The notes under the pieces are model-generated. The model did not search any database, was not told the DNA's origin, and worked only from the letters and a program-made list of their open reading frames with translations. From Gemmatimonadota bacterium (lineage in GTDB: Bacteria > Gemmatimonadota > Gemmatimonadetes > Gemmatimonadales > Gemmatimonadaceae), in NCBI GenBank assembly GCA_003223455.1, contig QHVE01000011.1, positions 1-64,000 on the forward strand: a stretch of 64,000 nucleotides of DNA, given 5' to 3'. The translations under genes were made by a program, and so were the position numbers. Below, piece after piece: positions 42,990-51,509 of the stretch; positions within the stretch are counted from its first letter, which is position 1, and every line of letters starts with the position of its first letter.

Positions 42990-44957
42990 ATGAAACCCCT
43001 TCTCCTCATCGCGCTCGGGAGCTCGCTCTCGGACGCGCCGCTTGGTCGCCGCAGCGACGACGTGGAAGTGCGAGCGATTCCCGCGCTCCCCGTTCCGCAC
43101 GCGCTCGATCTCGAGCGCCCCACGGTGCTGGCGCTGGATCGCGCGCTCCTCGCGAGCGCGGGGGACGGTGCGTGCGCGCAGTTGCGCGCACTCGCGGCGC
43201 TGATCGCCATCGTCGGTATCGGGGAGCGGGGCGACGACGAGCCGGGTGACGATTTTCCCATCGACCTGCTCTCGAGCTTCGTGCCCGGCGATGCATCGCC
43301 GGGCACGAAGCTCGCCGCATTCCGGGGTGCCTTCCGGCACGCCGCGGCGCTCGCCGCCGTGCGCCGTGCCCGCAACGCGGCCGTGGAACGCGGACGCGAG
43401 CTGGCCGAACTGGGCGCGATCGGGGTGGCACTGACCGCCGAGCGCGATCTCGGAAAGCTGCTCGCTCTCATTCTCTCGCACGCCCGACGCGTCACCGAGA
43501 GCGATGCCGGCTCGCTCTACCTCGTGGAGCGCGATGAGAGCGGCGCCCCGGTGCGACTGCGGTTCGCCCACTCGCAGAACCACTCGCTGCCGTCGATTCC
43601 ATTCGCGTCGTACGCGGTACCGATCGACTCGTCCAGCCTCGCTGGCTACGCGGCGTGCACCGGCGAGCCGCTCGTGATCGGTGATGTCCATCTCCTGCCC
43701 GACGGCGCGACGTACCGCCAGAACCGGAGCTTCGACGACGCGTTCGGCTACCGCACCAAGTCGATGCTCGTGCTCCCGATGAAGACTCACCGCAACGAGA
43801 TCATCGGCGTGCTGCAGCTCATCAACCGCAAGCGTGATCCCGAGGCCCGGCTCAGCACCGCCGAACACGTCGCCTGCACGGTCGTGCCCTTCGATGCGCG
43901 CTGCGTCGAGATCGCCAGCGCGCTCGCGTCGCAGGCGGCGGTCGCGATCGACAATGGCCGGCTCTACGAGGACATCGAGCGACTGTTCGAAGGATTCGTC
44001 ACCGCCGCCGTTACGGCGATCGAGTCACGTGATCCCGCGACGTCGGGGCACTCGGGGCGTGTCGCCACGATGACCGTAGCACTCGCCGAGGCAGTCGACG
44101 GCCTGGGCAGCGGGCCGTATCGCGACGTGTCCTTCACCCGCGAGCAGCTACGGGAGCTGCGCTACGCCGGTCTGCTGCACGACTTCGGGAAGGTCGGTGT
44201 CCGCGAGCAGGTACTCGTGAAGGAAAAGAAGCTCTACCCGCACGACCTCGACCTGATCAGGCATCGCTTCGCGTACCTCGACCAGCGAACGGAGCTCGAG
44301 TTCGAGCGCGCGCGCGCCGAGCTGCTGCTGACGGGCGGGCGCGCGTCGTACGAGGCGGGGCTCGCGCGGCTCGAGTGTGATCGGCGCACGCGCCGCGAAG
44401 AGCTCGCCCGATTCCTCGACACGATCGTCCAGGCCAACGAGCCCACCGTGCTCGCCGAGGGGAGCTTCGAGGCCCTCGAGGCAATCGGGCAGCGCACCTT
44501 CGTCGACTTCGACGGGCGCGTGCGAGCGCTCCTCGAGGATCACGAGCTGCAGTTCCTGATGATCCGGCGCGGCAATCTCGACGAGCAGGAGCGGCGTGAG
44601 ATCGAATCGCACGTCACCCACACCTACCGCTTCCTCGAGCAGATTCCGTGGACGCGCGAGCTGCGCGCCATCCCGCACATCGCGTATGCGCACCACGAAA
44701 AGCTCAACGGACGCGGCTACCCGAACCGCGTGACGGGAATCGAGATTCCCGTGCAGGCGCGCATCATGACCATCGCGGACATCTACGACGCGCTGACCGC
44801 GACGGACCGTCCGTACAAGCGCGCCGTGCCGCGCGACCGCGCGCTCGACATCCTCGCGATGGAGGCGAAGGAAGGCACGATCGATCCGGCGCTGCTCGAG
44901 ACCTTCATCGGCGCGCGCGTGTTCGACACCACCGCCGGTCTCTCGAGCGGAGACTAG
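42990..44957 (+). CDS. GAF / HD-GYP domain phosphodiesterase
   Basis: A 655-aa protein. Residues 1-130 look like a degenerate receiver domain interrupted at 95-108 by a palindrome-encoded peptide. A GAF domain follows (about 150-315: ESDAGSLYLVERDE, SMLVLPMKTHRNEIIGVLQLINRK). The HD-GYP domain has H-D in GLLHDFGKVGVREQVL (near 393) and the GYP motif in AHHEKLNGRGYPNRV (near 567). The two halves are separated by about 170 residues, roughly 100 more than usual, due to a charged helical insertion. HD-GYP enzymes hydrolyse cyclic di-GMP. The stop overlaps the convergent DUF4105 gene by 4 bp. Confidence 0.9.
   Translation: MKPLLLIALGSSLSDAPLGRRSDDVEVRAIPALPVPHALDLERPTVLALDRALLASAGDGACAQLRALAALIAIVGIGERGDDEPGDDFPIDLLSSFVPGDASPGTKLAAFRGAFRHAAALAAVRRARNAAVERGRELAELGAIGVALTAERDLGKLLALILSHARRVTESDAGSLYLVERDESGAPVRLRFAHSQNHSLPSIPFASYAVPIDSSSLAGYAACTGEPLVIGDVHLLPDGATYRQNRSFDDAFGYRTKSMLVLPMKTHRNEIIGVLQLINRKRDPEARLSTAEHVACTVVPFDARCVEIASALASQAAVAIDNGRLYEDIERLFEGFVTAAVTAIESRDPATSGHSGRVATMTVALAEAVDGLGSGPYRDVSFTREQLRELRYAGLLHDFGKVGVREQVLVKEKKLYPHDLDLIRHRFAYLDQRTELEFERARAELLLTGGRASYEAGLARLECDRRTRREELARFLDTIVQANEPTVLAEGSFEALEAIGQRTFVDFDGRVRALLEDHELQFLMIRRGNLDEQERREIESHVTHTYRFLEQIPWTRELRAIPHIAYAHHEKLNGRGYPNRVTGIEIPVQARIMTIADIYDALTATDRPYKRAVPRDRALDILAMEAKEGTIDPALLETFIGARVFDTTAGLSSGD
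43273..43314. repeat. Perfect 42-bp palindrome inside the HD-GYP gene
   Basis: The 21-base half CGAGCTTCGTGCCCGGCGAT (plus G) is followed directly by its exact reverse complement, centred on ATGCAT. The element is 42 bp, 14 codons, in frame. It encodes SFVPGDASPGTKLA between the receiver-like and GAF parts. It resembles palindromic elements that insert in genes. Confidence 0.85.
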
Positions 44958-46282
44958 GGCGCCCGGGGCGCCGGGCGCGCCCGAGGCGCGCCCGGCGGGG
45001 CGAGGGCCGGTCGCAGCACGGCCCATGCGATGGCCAGATGCACCGGCAGGAACAGCGCGACGATCGCGCGATTGTCCTGCCCGCCGGGGATCAGCGCCAG
45101 CACGAGAGCGAGGATCGAGAGCGCGACCACGCCGCGCGCCACCGCCCGCGTCGCGCCCGTCGCGCGCCCGCGCAGAAATGTCATCGGCAGCAGCACCACC
45201 AGCAGCAGCGAAAACGGAGAGGCGAGGAACAGATTCTCGTTCCACGACCAGAACACGTGCCGCGTGGCCGTCCACGCGAGCACCAGGATGACGCCGATCA
45301 GGCCGCAGAGCAGCGACCACGTGGCCCCGACGAGCGCGAGCCCCCATACCGCACCCCGCCGACTCACCGCCATGATGCGGATTCCTGCCACGAGCGTGGC
45401 CAGCACCAGCCCGACGACCAGCAGCCGCCATTCGAGATGCGGTGCGGTCCCCAGCTCGACGATGTGCGGCGTCCCCGGATAGGGCTCGATGATCCGCTCC
45501 GATTCGACGAGTGGGATGCGTCCACCGCTGGTTCCGGCGACGCTGACCCCCCGCACCGCGTCCCGCAGCCGCATCGGAATGAAGAACGTCTTCCAGGCGG
45601 TCAGTCGCTCATCCGCCGGGCGCCCGAGCGCGATGTCGATGCCGGTCTGGATCGGCCGGTCGCCGTCGGTGAGACGGACGCTCTCGCTGCGATAGCTGAG
45701 CGGAGTGCGGATCGAGTCCGTCGCGGCGCGCAGCGCGCCGCCGAGCACGCGATCCAGCGCGTCGCGAAGCCGTGTCGAGCAGTTGTCGACGAAGTAGTCG
45801 TACCGGTAGTACTTGTTCTCCTCGAGCGCATTTCGACGCAGGTCGTCTCGGAGACGCTGCTTCTGCTCAGGGGTGAGATTCAACCGCTGCAGGGTGATCG
45901 GGCGGCCCAGCTGACGGTAGAGGTCCACCATCGCATTGGCGTCCTTCGCCTCCATCGAGTACCGGTTGTCGCCGGTGAGGAAGCGGCGCAGAAAGGCCGG
46001 CTGCCGGAAGCTGAAGTTGCCCCAGTCGTACGTGATGTCCGTGCCGGCCGCGACATCGTGCACCCAGATCGCGTTGTGACCGAACCGCTCGAACACCTGC
46101 TCGCCCTGTCCGAATGTCACGAGCAGGATGTCGAGGTCGTACATGCCGGCCGGCGCGGCCTCCGGGCGCGCTGGCGTCACGGCGCCCGTCGCCTGCGCGC
46201 GCAGCGCCCCGACCGCCGTGGACCACAGCAGCGCTGCGGCCGCGGTCTGCCACACGCGGCGCGCGCCCCACCGCCACGTCAC
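44954..46282 (-). CDS. DUF4105 membrane protein (possible lipoprotein N-acyltransferase)
   Basis: A 442-aa protein starting at the GTG at 46282, overlapping the previous stop (GTGA). N-terminal signal (VWQTAAAALLWSTAVGAL, cleavage near RAQA). The DUF4105 domain (about 45-300) holds a conserved His (ERFGHNAIWVHD) and Cys (YFVDNCSTRLRDAL), a papain-like pair. The C-terminal 140 residues have about five transmembrane helices. From memory, DUF4105 proteins of Bacteroidota were reported as Lnb, which N-acylates lipoproteins; that role here is an inference. The C-terminus is a GC-rich Pro/Ala/Arg tail. Confidence 0.8.
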   Translation of the reverse strand: MTWRWGARRVWQTAAAALLWSTAVGALRAQATGAVTPARPEAAPAGMYDLDILLVTFGQGEQVFERFGHNAIWVHDVAAGTDITYDWGNFSFRQPAFLRRFLTGDNRYSMEAKDANAMVDLYRQLGRPITLQRLNLTPEQKQRLRDDLRRNALEENKYYRYDYFVDNCSTRLRDALDRVLGGALRAATDSIRTPLSYRSESVRLTDGDRPIQTGIDIALGRPADERLTAWKTFFIPMRLRDAVRGVSVAGTSGGRIPLVESERIIEPYPGTPHIVELGTAPHLEWRLLVVGLVLATLVAGIRIMAVSRRGAVWGLALVGATWSLLCGLIGVILVLAWTATRHVFWSWNENLFLASPFSLLLVVLLPMTFLRGRATGATRAVARGVVALSILALVLALIPGGQDNRAIVALFLPVHLAIAWAVLRPALAPPGAPRARPAPRAP

Positions 46283-47286
46283 AGCCGGATCTCCTTCTCC
46301 TCTTCGGCCGACTTGTAGATCCCTTCGACGACCCGGTGCAGCAGGACCTGATCGGCCGGTGCCTCGTATTCCGCATCGCCCGCGATCACCGCGGCGAAAT
46401 GCGCCAGCTCGGCGCGGTAGGACTGGATGAATGCACTCTCGCGCGCGGCCGCACCGCGCGGCGACACGTCGGTCGGCCGGCCGTGGAGCTCCTTGACGAC
46501 TCGCAGCGGGGCGAGCCGAGTGCTCCCGCGCGTCGAGAGCGTCTCGAACCACCAGCGCTCGTCCTCGCCGATGTACGCGCCGACGACGTCGAAGTTGAAG
46601 ACGGCGCCGTTCGCGCACCCGACGTGCACGAGCATCGATTCCTCGACCGCGTTCTTCCCTGCTGCGCGATCCATGTGCGCCACGACGCGCTCCGGCTCAG
46701 GCCAGTCCGCGAGCCACAGCGCGAGGTCGAGCAGTGGGAGTCCGTAGTCGAAGAAGGCGCCGCCGCCCGACTCCGCGCGCCGCTGGCGCCACCCCTGATC
46801 GGCGCGCCGATGGTGATAGGCGCCAGCGCGGATCCCCGTGAGCTTCCCCAGCTCGTTGCCGCGCAGAAATCCCGACAGCGCCTGCACGTCGCTTCGGAAT
46901 CGGTGGTTGTTGGCTACGAGCACCTTCCGCTCGCTCCGGGCGGCCGCGTTGAGAATGCGCTCCGCGCCGCGCGCCGTCATGGCCATCGGCCGCTCGCACA
47001 GGACGTCCATTCCCGCCGCGATCGCGCTCAGCACGTGCGGCTCGTGCAGATGATTCGGCGTCGCGATCACGACGGCCTCGAGCCCGTCCGCCTCGAGCAG
47101 ATCCTCGATGTCGGTGTACGCGTCGGGGATGCCGAACCGGTCGGCGAGCGCACGCGCCTTGGGACGATCGTTGTCGCACAGCGCGATCAGCTCCACGCCG
47201 CGCATCTTCGACAGCACGGGCAGATGGGCGATCTGCGCGATCGCACCCGCGCCCACGACGCCGATGCGCAACGGCGCGGCGCCCAT
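46279..47286 (-). CDS. Gfo/Idh/MocA family protein with altered catalytic residues
   Basis: A 335-aa protein from the ATG at 47286. The Rossmann domain has RIGVVGAGAIAQIAHLPVL and VVIATPNHLHEPHVL. The family EKP motif is here E98-R99-P100 (CERPMAMT), so the catalytic Lys is Arg. The DxxxH motif is D180-Y-G-L-P184, so the catalytic His is Pro. Length and fold are normal. The protein may bind NAD(P) without oxidoreductase activity, or use another mechanism. It lies 7 bp after the SpoIID gene and is coupled to the DUF4105 gene. Confidence 0.85.
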   Translation of the reverse strand: MGAAPLRIGVVGAGAIAQIAHLPVLSKMRGVELIALCDNDRPKARALADRFGIPDAYTDIEDLLEADGLEAVVIATPNHLHEPHVLSAIAAGMDVLCERPMAMTARGAERILNAAARSERKVLVANNHRFRSDVQALSGFLRGNELGKLTGIRAGAYHHRRADQGWRQRRAESGGGAFFDYGLPLLDLALWLADWPEPERVVAHMDRAAGKNAVEESMLVHVGCANGAVFNFDVVGAYIGEDERWWFETLSTRGSTRLAPLRVVKELHGRPTDVSPRGAAARESAFIQSYRAELAHFAAVIAGDAEYEAPADQVLLHRVVEGIYKSAEEEKEIRL

Positions 47287-47293
47287 CTGCGGA

Positions 47294-48613
47294 TCACTGG
47301 ATCGTGCCAATCGTGGTGCCGGGATAGTAGGTGCGAAGGATCGTTCGGAAGTCCTGCCCTGCGCGAGCTCGACCGATCGCGCCGCTCTGGCACATGCCCA
47401 CACCGTGTCCGTTGCCGCCGCCGTTCAGGATCAGCCGCTCGACACCGCCGCGGCCGGAGACGACGTCGACGGAAAAATAGGTGCTGTACAGCAACTCGCC
47501 AGCAGGTGAGCGCAGTGCCGCACGAATCTCGTTGCCGCGCAGCGACCAGCGTCCGCGATCGGTGTCCACCGTGAGCGTGCCGACACGTCCGGCCGGCGTC
47601 ACCGCGGCGACGGCCACGTTCGTCACCACACCGATCCCGCCCGCGCCTCCGGGCAGCGCGCGCACGTATCGTGCGACTGCGTCGCGCAGCTCGTCGGCGC
47701 CGAAGGTGCGCGTCCACCGAAAGTGCGGCGCCTGATCGCAGTAGTAGCGATTCGTCCCCGGAATCTGGTCGCTCACACGCTGGAGATACGGTTCGGCGGA
47801 GGCACGCCAGGAGTCCTGCGGCGCCGCCGTGCTGCCGCCGCAGTTCGCGTGGTACGGTGCGTTGACGACGGCGCCGCCGTACAGGAGCACGAGTCCCTGT
47901 GTCGCGTCGACCGATGCGTTTCCCACCTGCGTCTCGGCGTCCGCTCCGCCGTAGACCTGATCCTGCGTCGTCGCCGTCAGGTCGAAGCCGCGACGCGAGT
48001 CGCCCAGGCGAGTGACCGCGTAGCTGCGGGCCGTCACCGCCTGGGCTTCCACCGCCGCCGCATCGCCCGGCGACGTCGTGCCGATCTCCAGCGGCACGAC
48101 CCCGCGTACGTAGTCGTCCATGCGCAGACGATTGACGACGACCACTCCGTCGTCGCCCGTGGCGACGAGCAGCTCGCCGCGCCAATGTCGGCCGTTGAAC
48201 GTGAGCGTCCCTCCCGGATCGCTCGGACGAACGACGATCGGCGCGTCGCGCAGCGGCACGGGGCGCGAGTCCTCGCGCCTGGCGCTCACGAGCCGGCCAT
48301 CCTGTTCGAGGATCCAGCGCTCGCCCGGGTTGGGCACGGCGAGCGGAGTGACGCCATCGGATGCGAACATCCGCCATCCGCCGGCGGCGGACAGGTGGAC
48401 CGACGACTGCCTCGAGGCGAGCAGGATGCGCACGGTGCGCTCCGAGGCATCTCGCGGGCTGCGGACCGGCCGATCGACATCCCCTGCGGACGCGACCGTC
48501 GTCGTGCCGACGCGACGTCTCGCCGTTGCGCACGCAGCCGCGAGCGCGGCTACCGCCAACGCGAGCGCTGCGCCGCGGCGGAGGCTATGCGCGCGCCTCG
48601 GCCAGCGCGGCAT
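47294..48613 (-). CDS. SpoIID/LytB domain lipoprotein
   Basis: A 439-aa protein from the ATG at 48613, with a lipoprotein signal ending AALAAAC. N-terminal beta region (about 45-155), then the SpoIID domain: [14 protein letters not shown] with the family Glu, [12 protein letters not shown], and [16 protein letters not shown]-terminal [17 protein letters not shown] is a family hallmark. SpoIID homologues cleave denuded peptidoglycan glycans. Non-sporulating bacteria use them in envelope remodelling. It overlaps the hemL end by 29 bp. Confidence 0.9.
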   Translation of the reverse strand: MPRWPRRAHSLRRGAALALAVAALAAACATARRRVGTTTVASAGDVDRPVRSPRDASERTVRILLASRQSSVHLSAAGGWRMFASDGVTPLAVPNPGERWILEQDGRLVSARREDSRPVPLRDAPIVVRPSDPGGTLTFNGRHWRGELLVATGDDGVVVVNRLRMDDYVRGVVPLEIGTTSPGDAAAVEAQAVTARSYAVTRLGDSRRGFDLTATTQDQVYGGADAETQVGNASVDATQGLVLLYGGAVVNAPYHANCGGSTAAPQDSWRASAEPYLQRVSDQIPGTNRYYCDQAPHFRWTRTFGADELRDAVARYVRALPGGAGGIGVVTNVAVAAVTPAGRVGTLTVDTDRGRWSLRGNEIRAALRSPAGELLYSTYFSVDVVSGRGGVERLILNGGGNGHGVGMCQSGAIGRARAGQDFRTILRTYYPGTTIGTIQ

Positions 48614-49892
48614 CCAACCTCTCGAGCGTGAGCGTGATCTCCGCGTCGCCGTGTGCGGCCGAGGTGAATCCCGCCTCGTAGGGCGACGGCGCCAGATACA
48701 CGCCTCGTGCGAGCGCCGCGTGGAAGAACCGCTTGAACAGTTCGACGTCCGACGTGCGCGCATCCGCGAACGAGCGAACCGGCTCGGTGCGGAAGAAGAA
48801 TCCGAACATCGAGCCGGCGCAGTCCGCGGTGAACGGCACCCCCTGGCGGGCCGCGATCCCGCGCAGGCCTTCGACGAGCGCGCGTGTGCGCTGCGCGATG
48901 CGGTCGTGCAGCGTCAGCGTCAATGCCGTGAGCGTGGCGATTCCCGCCGCCATGGCGAGCGGGTTCCCGGACAGCGTCCCCGCCTGATAGACCGGCCCGT
49001 CGGGTGCGACCTGCGACATCAGGTCGCGCCGGCCGCCGTACGCCGCGACCGGCAGACCTCCGCCGATCACCTTGCCGAGCGTCGTCAGATCCGCCGTGAC
49101 GCCGAACGCCTCCGCCGCGCCGCCGAACGCGATGCGGAAGCCGGTCATCACCTCGTCGAAGATCAGCAGCGTGCCGTGCTCGTCGGCGATGCGGCGCAGC
49201 GCCGGAAGGAATGCCGGATCGGGCGGGATGAATCCAGCATTGCCGATCACCGGCTCGACGATGATCGCCGCGACGCGATCGGCGTGCTGGCGCATGAGCG
49301 CCTCCACTGCGGCCACGTCGTTGAACGGCGCCGTGAGCGTCAGCGCGGCGAGTGCCGCCGGCACCCCCGGTGAGTTGGGGAGGCCGAGCGTCGCGACCCC
49401 CGAGCCGGCACGCACGAGGAAGCTGTCGGCGTGGCCGTGATAGCAGCCGTCGAACTTGAGCAGGAGGTCGCGCCCGGTGTGTGCGCGCGCGACGCGCAGC
49501 GCACTCATCGTCGCCTCGGTGCCACTCGAGACGAACCGCAGCATCTCGACGTGCGGCATGCGCGCGCGAACCATCTCGGCAAGCCTGACCTCCAGTCCGG
49601 TCGGGATGCCGAAGCTCGTGCCGCGCTCCATTGTCTCGCGCAGTGCATCGAGCACCATGGCCGGCGCATGACCGAGCACGAGCGGCCCCCACGAGAGCAC
49701 GTAGTCGAGATACTCGTTGCCGTCGACGTCCCAGATGCGCGCCCCTGCCCCGCGCTCCACGACGAAGGGCTCTCCGCCGACGCCGCGAAACGCTCGCACG
49801 GGTGAGCTGACGCCTCCCGGAAACAGCTCTCTCGCGCGCGCCATCAACGCCCGTGACGCCGCGGCAGGGCGCCCCGCGACGACATCGGTCAC
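48585..49892 (-). CDS. hemL: Glutamate-1-semialdehyde 2,1-aminomutase
   Basis: A 435-aa PLP enzyme of the C5 pathway to 5-aminolevulinate. The GTG at 49892 overlaps the rimO stop (GTGA) and gives the family length. Signatures: [76 protein letters not shown] and the PLP lysine in [18 protein letters not shown]. Other heme genes are not in the window. Confidence 0.97.
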   Translation of the reverse strand: MTDVVAGRPAAASRALMARARELFPGGVSSPVRAFRGVGGEPFVVERGAGARIWDVDGNEYLDYVLSWGPLVLGHAPAMVLDALRETMERGTSFGIPTGLEVRLAEMVRARMPHVEMLRFVSSGTEATMSALRVARAHTGRDLLLKFDGCYHGHADSFLVRAGSGVATLGLPNSPGVPAALAALTLTAPFNDVAAVEALMRQHADRVAAIIVEPVIGNAGFIPPDPAFLPALRRIADEHGTLLIFDEVMTGFRIAFGGAAEAFGVTADLTTLGKVIGGGLPVAAYGGRRDLMSQVAPDGPVYQAGTLSGNPLAMAAGIATLTALTLTLHDRIAQRTRALVEGLRGIAARQGVPFTADCAGSMFGFFFRTEPVRSFADARTSDVELFKRFFHAALARGVYLAPSPYEAGFTSAAHGDAEITLTLERLDAALAEARA

Positions 49893-51274
49893 CGACCGAA
49901 GCTCCCGATGCTCGCGCCGACCACCGGCAGCGCGCGCACGCGCGGCGCGACCGTCGTGACGGCGCGGTCGACGACGCGCAGCAGCGTCGCCCGGAAGTCG
50001 ACGTCGTCCTCGATCCCCTCGATCACGGCGTCGACGATCGTGCCCGGCGCGAGTGCCTCCGCACCGTCGAGCAACGTCACGCCGTCGACGTCGTCGGCCT
50101 GCCACACCGTGCGCGCCTGCGCTTCGCCGTCCACGATGCGGTCCACCATGGCGCGCGCCGTCCGTCCGACGAACCGCTCGTACCGCTCGGCGGTCACCTG
50201 CCGCTGGAGCTCCATCAATCGCTCCAGCCGCTCGCGCTTCACCGACTCGGGTACGTCGTCGGGCATCTCCGCGGCGCGCGTCCCCTCCTGCGGCGAGTAC
50301 GTGAACGCGCCGACGCGCTCGAACTGGATCTCCTCGAGGAAGCCCATGAGCTGCTGGAAATCCTCGTCGCTCTCGCCGGGAAATCCGACGATGCACGTCG
50401 TCCGGATCGCGATGTCGGGGACCACATCGCGAATCGTGCGCACACGATCGCGGATCGTCCGCTGGCGCTCGGGGCGCCGCATGCGCGCGAGCACGGAGTC
50501 CGACGCGTGCTGCATCGGCATGTCGAGGTACGGGAGAATGCGGGACTCGCGCGCCACCACCTCGAGCAACCGGGGGGTAATTCCCGAGCTGTAGAGATAG
50601 AGCATGCGCAGCCACGGAATTCCGGTCTCGCGCACGAGCGATTCGAGGAGCTCCGGCAGCGTGAACCCGTCCCGCCGATCGCGACCGTAGTGCGCCAGGT
50701 CCTGCGCCACGAGGTTCACCTCGCGCGCTCCCTGCGCCTCGAGCAGCTGTGCCTCGCGTACCACTTCGTCGAGCGCGAACGAGCGATGCTTGCCGCGCAT
50801 CAGCGGAATGGCGCAGAAGGCGCATCCATGATCACACCCCTCGCTCACCTTCAGGTAGCGAATGTGCCGGACGTCGCCGGTGAACAACCGCACACCCGGG
50901 TGTGCCACCGGCTGATCCTCGATCAATCCGCGCGCCTCGAGCTCGGGCAGCAGCCGATCCATCTCCGAGGAGCCGAGGAAGAGGTCCACCTCGGGAAGCG
51001 CCTCGGCGAGCTCCTCCTTGTGGCGTTGCACCATGCATCCCACGGCCACGACCGCCTGACAGCGGCCGTCATCCTTCATTCGGCCCGCCTCGACGATTGC
51101 GTCGAGCGATTCCTTCTTCGCCGCGTCGATGAAGCCGCAGGTGTTGATGACGATCACTTCGGCGTCGGCCAGATCGTCGGTGTACTCGGCGCCGCGATCC
51201 GCCAGCTGCGCGAGATAGCGCTCGCTGTCGACCGTATTCTTGTCGCAGCCGAGTGTGATGAATCCGACTTTCAT
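49889..51274 (-). CDS. rimO: Ribosomal protein S12 methylthiotransferase RimO
   Basis: A 461-aa radical-SAM enzyme that methylthiolates Asp in uS12. The N-terminal UPF0004 domain has [21 protein letters not shown] and [15 protein letters not shown]. The radical SAM cluster is [32 protein letters not shown] and [14 protein letters not shown] are RimO-type. A TRAM domain ends the protein. The ATG at 51274 is the family start; the longer open frame upstream is not supported. It heads the rimO-hemL-spoIID-Gfo/Idh-DUF4105 unit. Confidence 0.97.
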   Translation of the reverse strand: MKVGFITLGCDKNTVDSERYLAQLADRGAEYTDDLADAEVIVINTCGFIDAAKKESLDAIVEAGRMKDDGRCQAVVAVGCMVQRHKEELAEALPEVDLFLGSSEMDRLLPELEARGLIEDQPVAHPGVRLFTGDVRHIRYLKVSEGCDHGCAFCAIPLMRGKHRSFALDEVVREAQLLEAQGAREVNLVAQDLAHYGRDRRDGFTLPELLESLVRETGIPWLRMLYLYSSGITPRLLEVVARESRILPYLDMPMQHASDSVLARMRRPERQRTIRDRVRTIRDVVPDIAIRTTCIVGFPGESDEDFQQLMGFLEEIQFERVGAFTYSPQEGTRAAEMPDDVPESVKRERLERLMELQRQVTAERYERFVGRTARAMVDRIVDGEAQARTVWQADDVDGVTLLDGAEALAPGTIVDAVIEGIEDDVDFRATLLRVVDRAVTTVAPRVRALPVVGASIGSFGR

Positions 51275-51350
51275 GTGGACCGACCAGGGCGGGCAGGCAG
51301 CGCGTCCGGCGGGCGACGCACACGGGACGCGAGCGAGGTAGAGCGTCTCA

Positions 51351-51357
51351 CAAGATA
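51351..51357 (-). promoter_or_regulatory. Probable -10 of rimO (TATCTTG)
   Basis: On the minus strand TATCTTG reads from 51357 to 51351, about 77 bases before the rimO ATG, with a weak TTCAGG 17 bases further upstream. It is one of the TAnnTT(T)G set. Confidence 0.35.
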
Positions 51358-51473
51358 GTTTGCGCCGCGACTCCCCTGAAGCTGTTCGCGCGATGCGCGC
51401 GGGGGACCACTCGGGATCGGTACGGTCGCGCACGCCGCTCAGTGACGGCGCGCGGCCAGGGCACAACCGGGCC

Positions 51474-51502
51474 TTGCGCGAACTTACTTTGTGTTGTAAA
51501 GT
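51474..51502 (+). promoter_or_regulatory. Promoter and palindrome before DUF4173 gene
   Basis: TTGCGC (51474-51479), 17 bp, TAAAGT (51497-51502), ending seven bases before the ATG, which would make a leaderless mRNA. An alternative -10, TACTTTG, is at 51485. The two overlap an imperfect palindrome, ACTTT (51486-51490) and AAAGT (51498-51502), that could be an operator. The stretch is clearly AT-rich against its surroundings. No ribosome-binding site is seen. Confidence 0.5.
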
Positions 51503-51509
51503 GCTTTTC

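Noticed and set aside
44955-45010. Dense gggcgc/gcgccc palindromes after the HD-GYP gene considered as a terminator
   Set aside because: They are the codons of the Pro/Ala/Arg-rich C-terminus of the DUF4105 gene; may still form structure, but no T-run follows.
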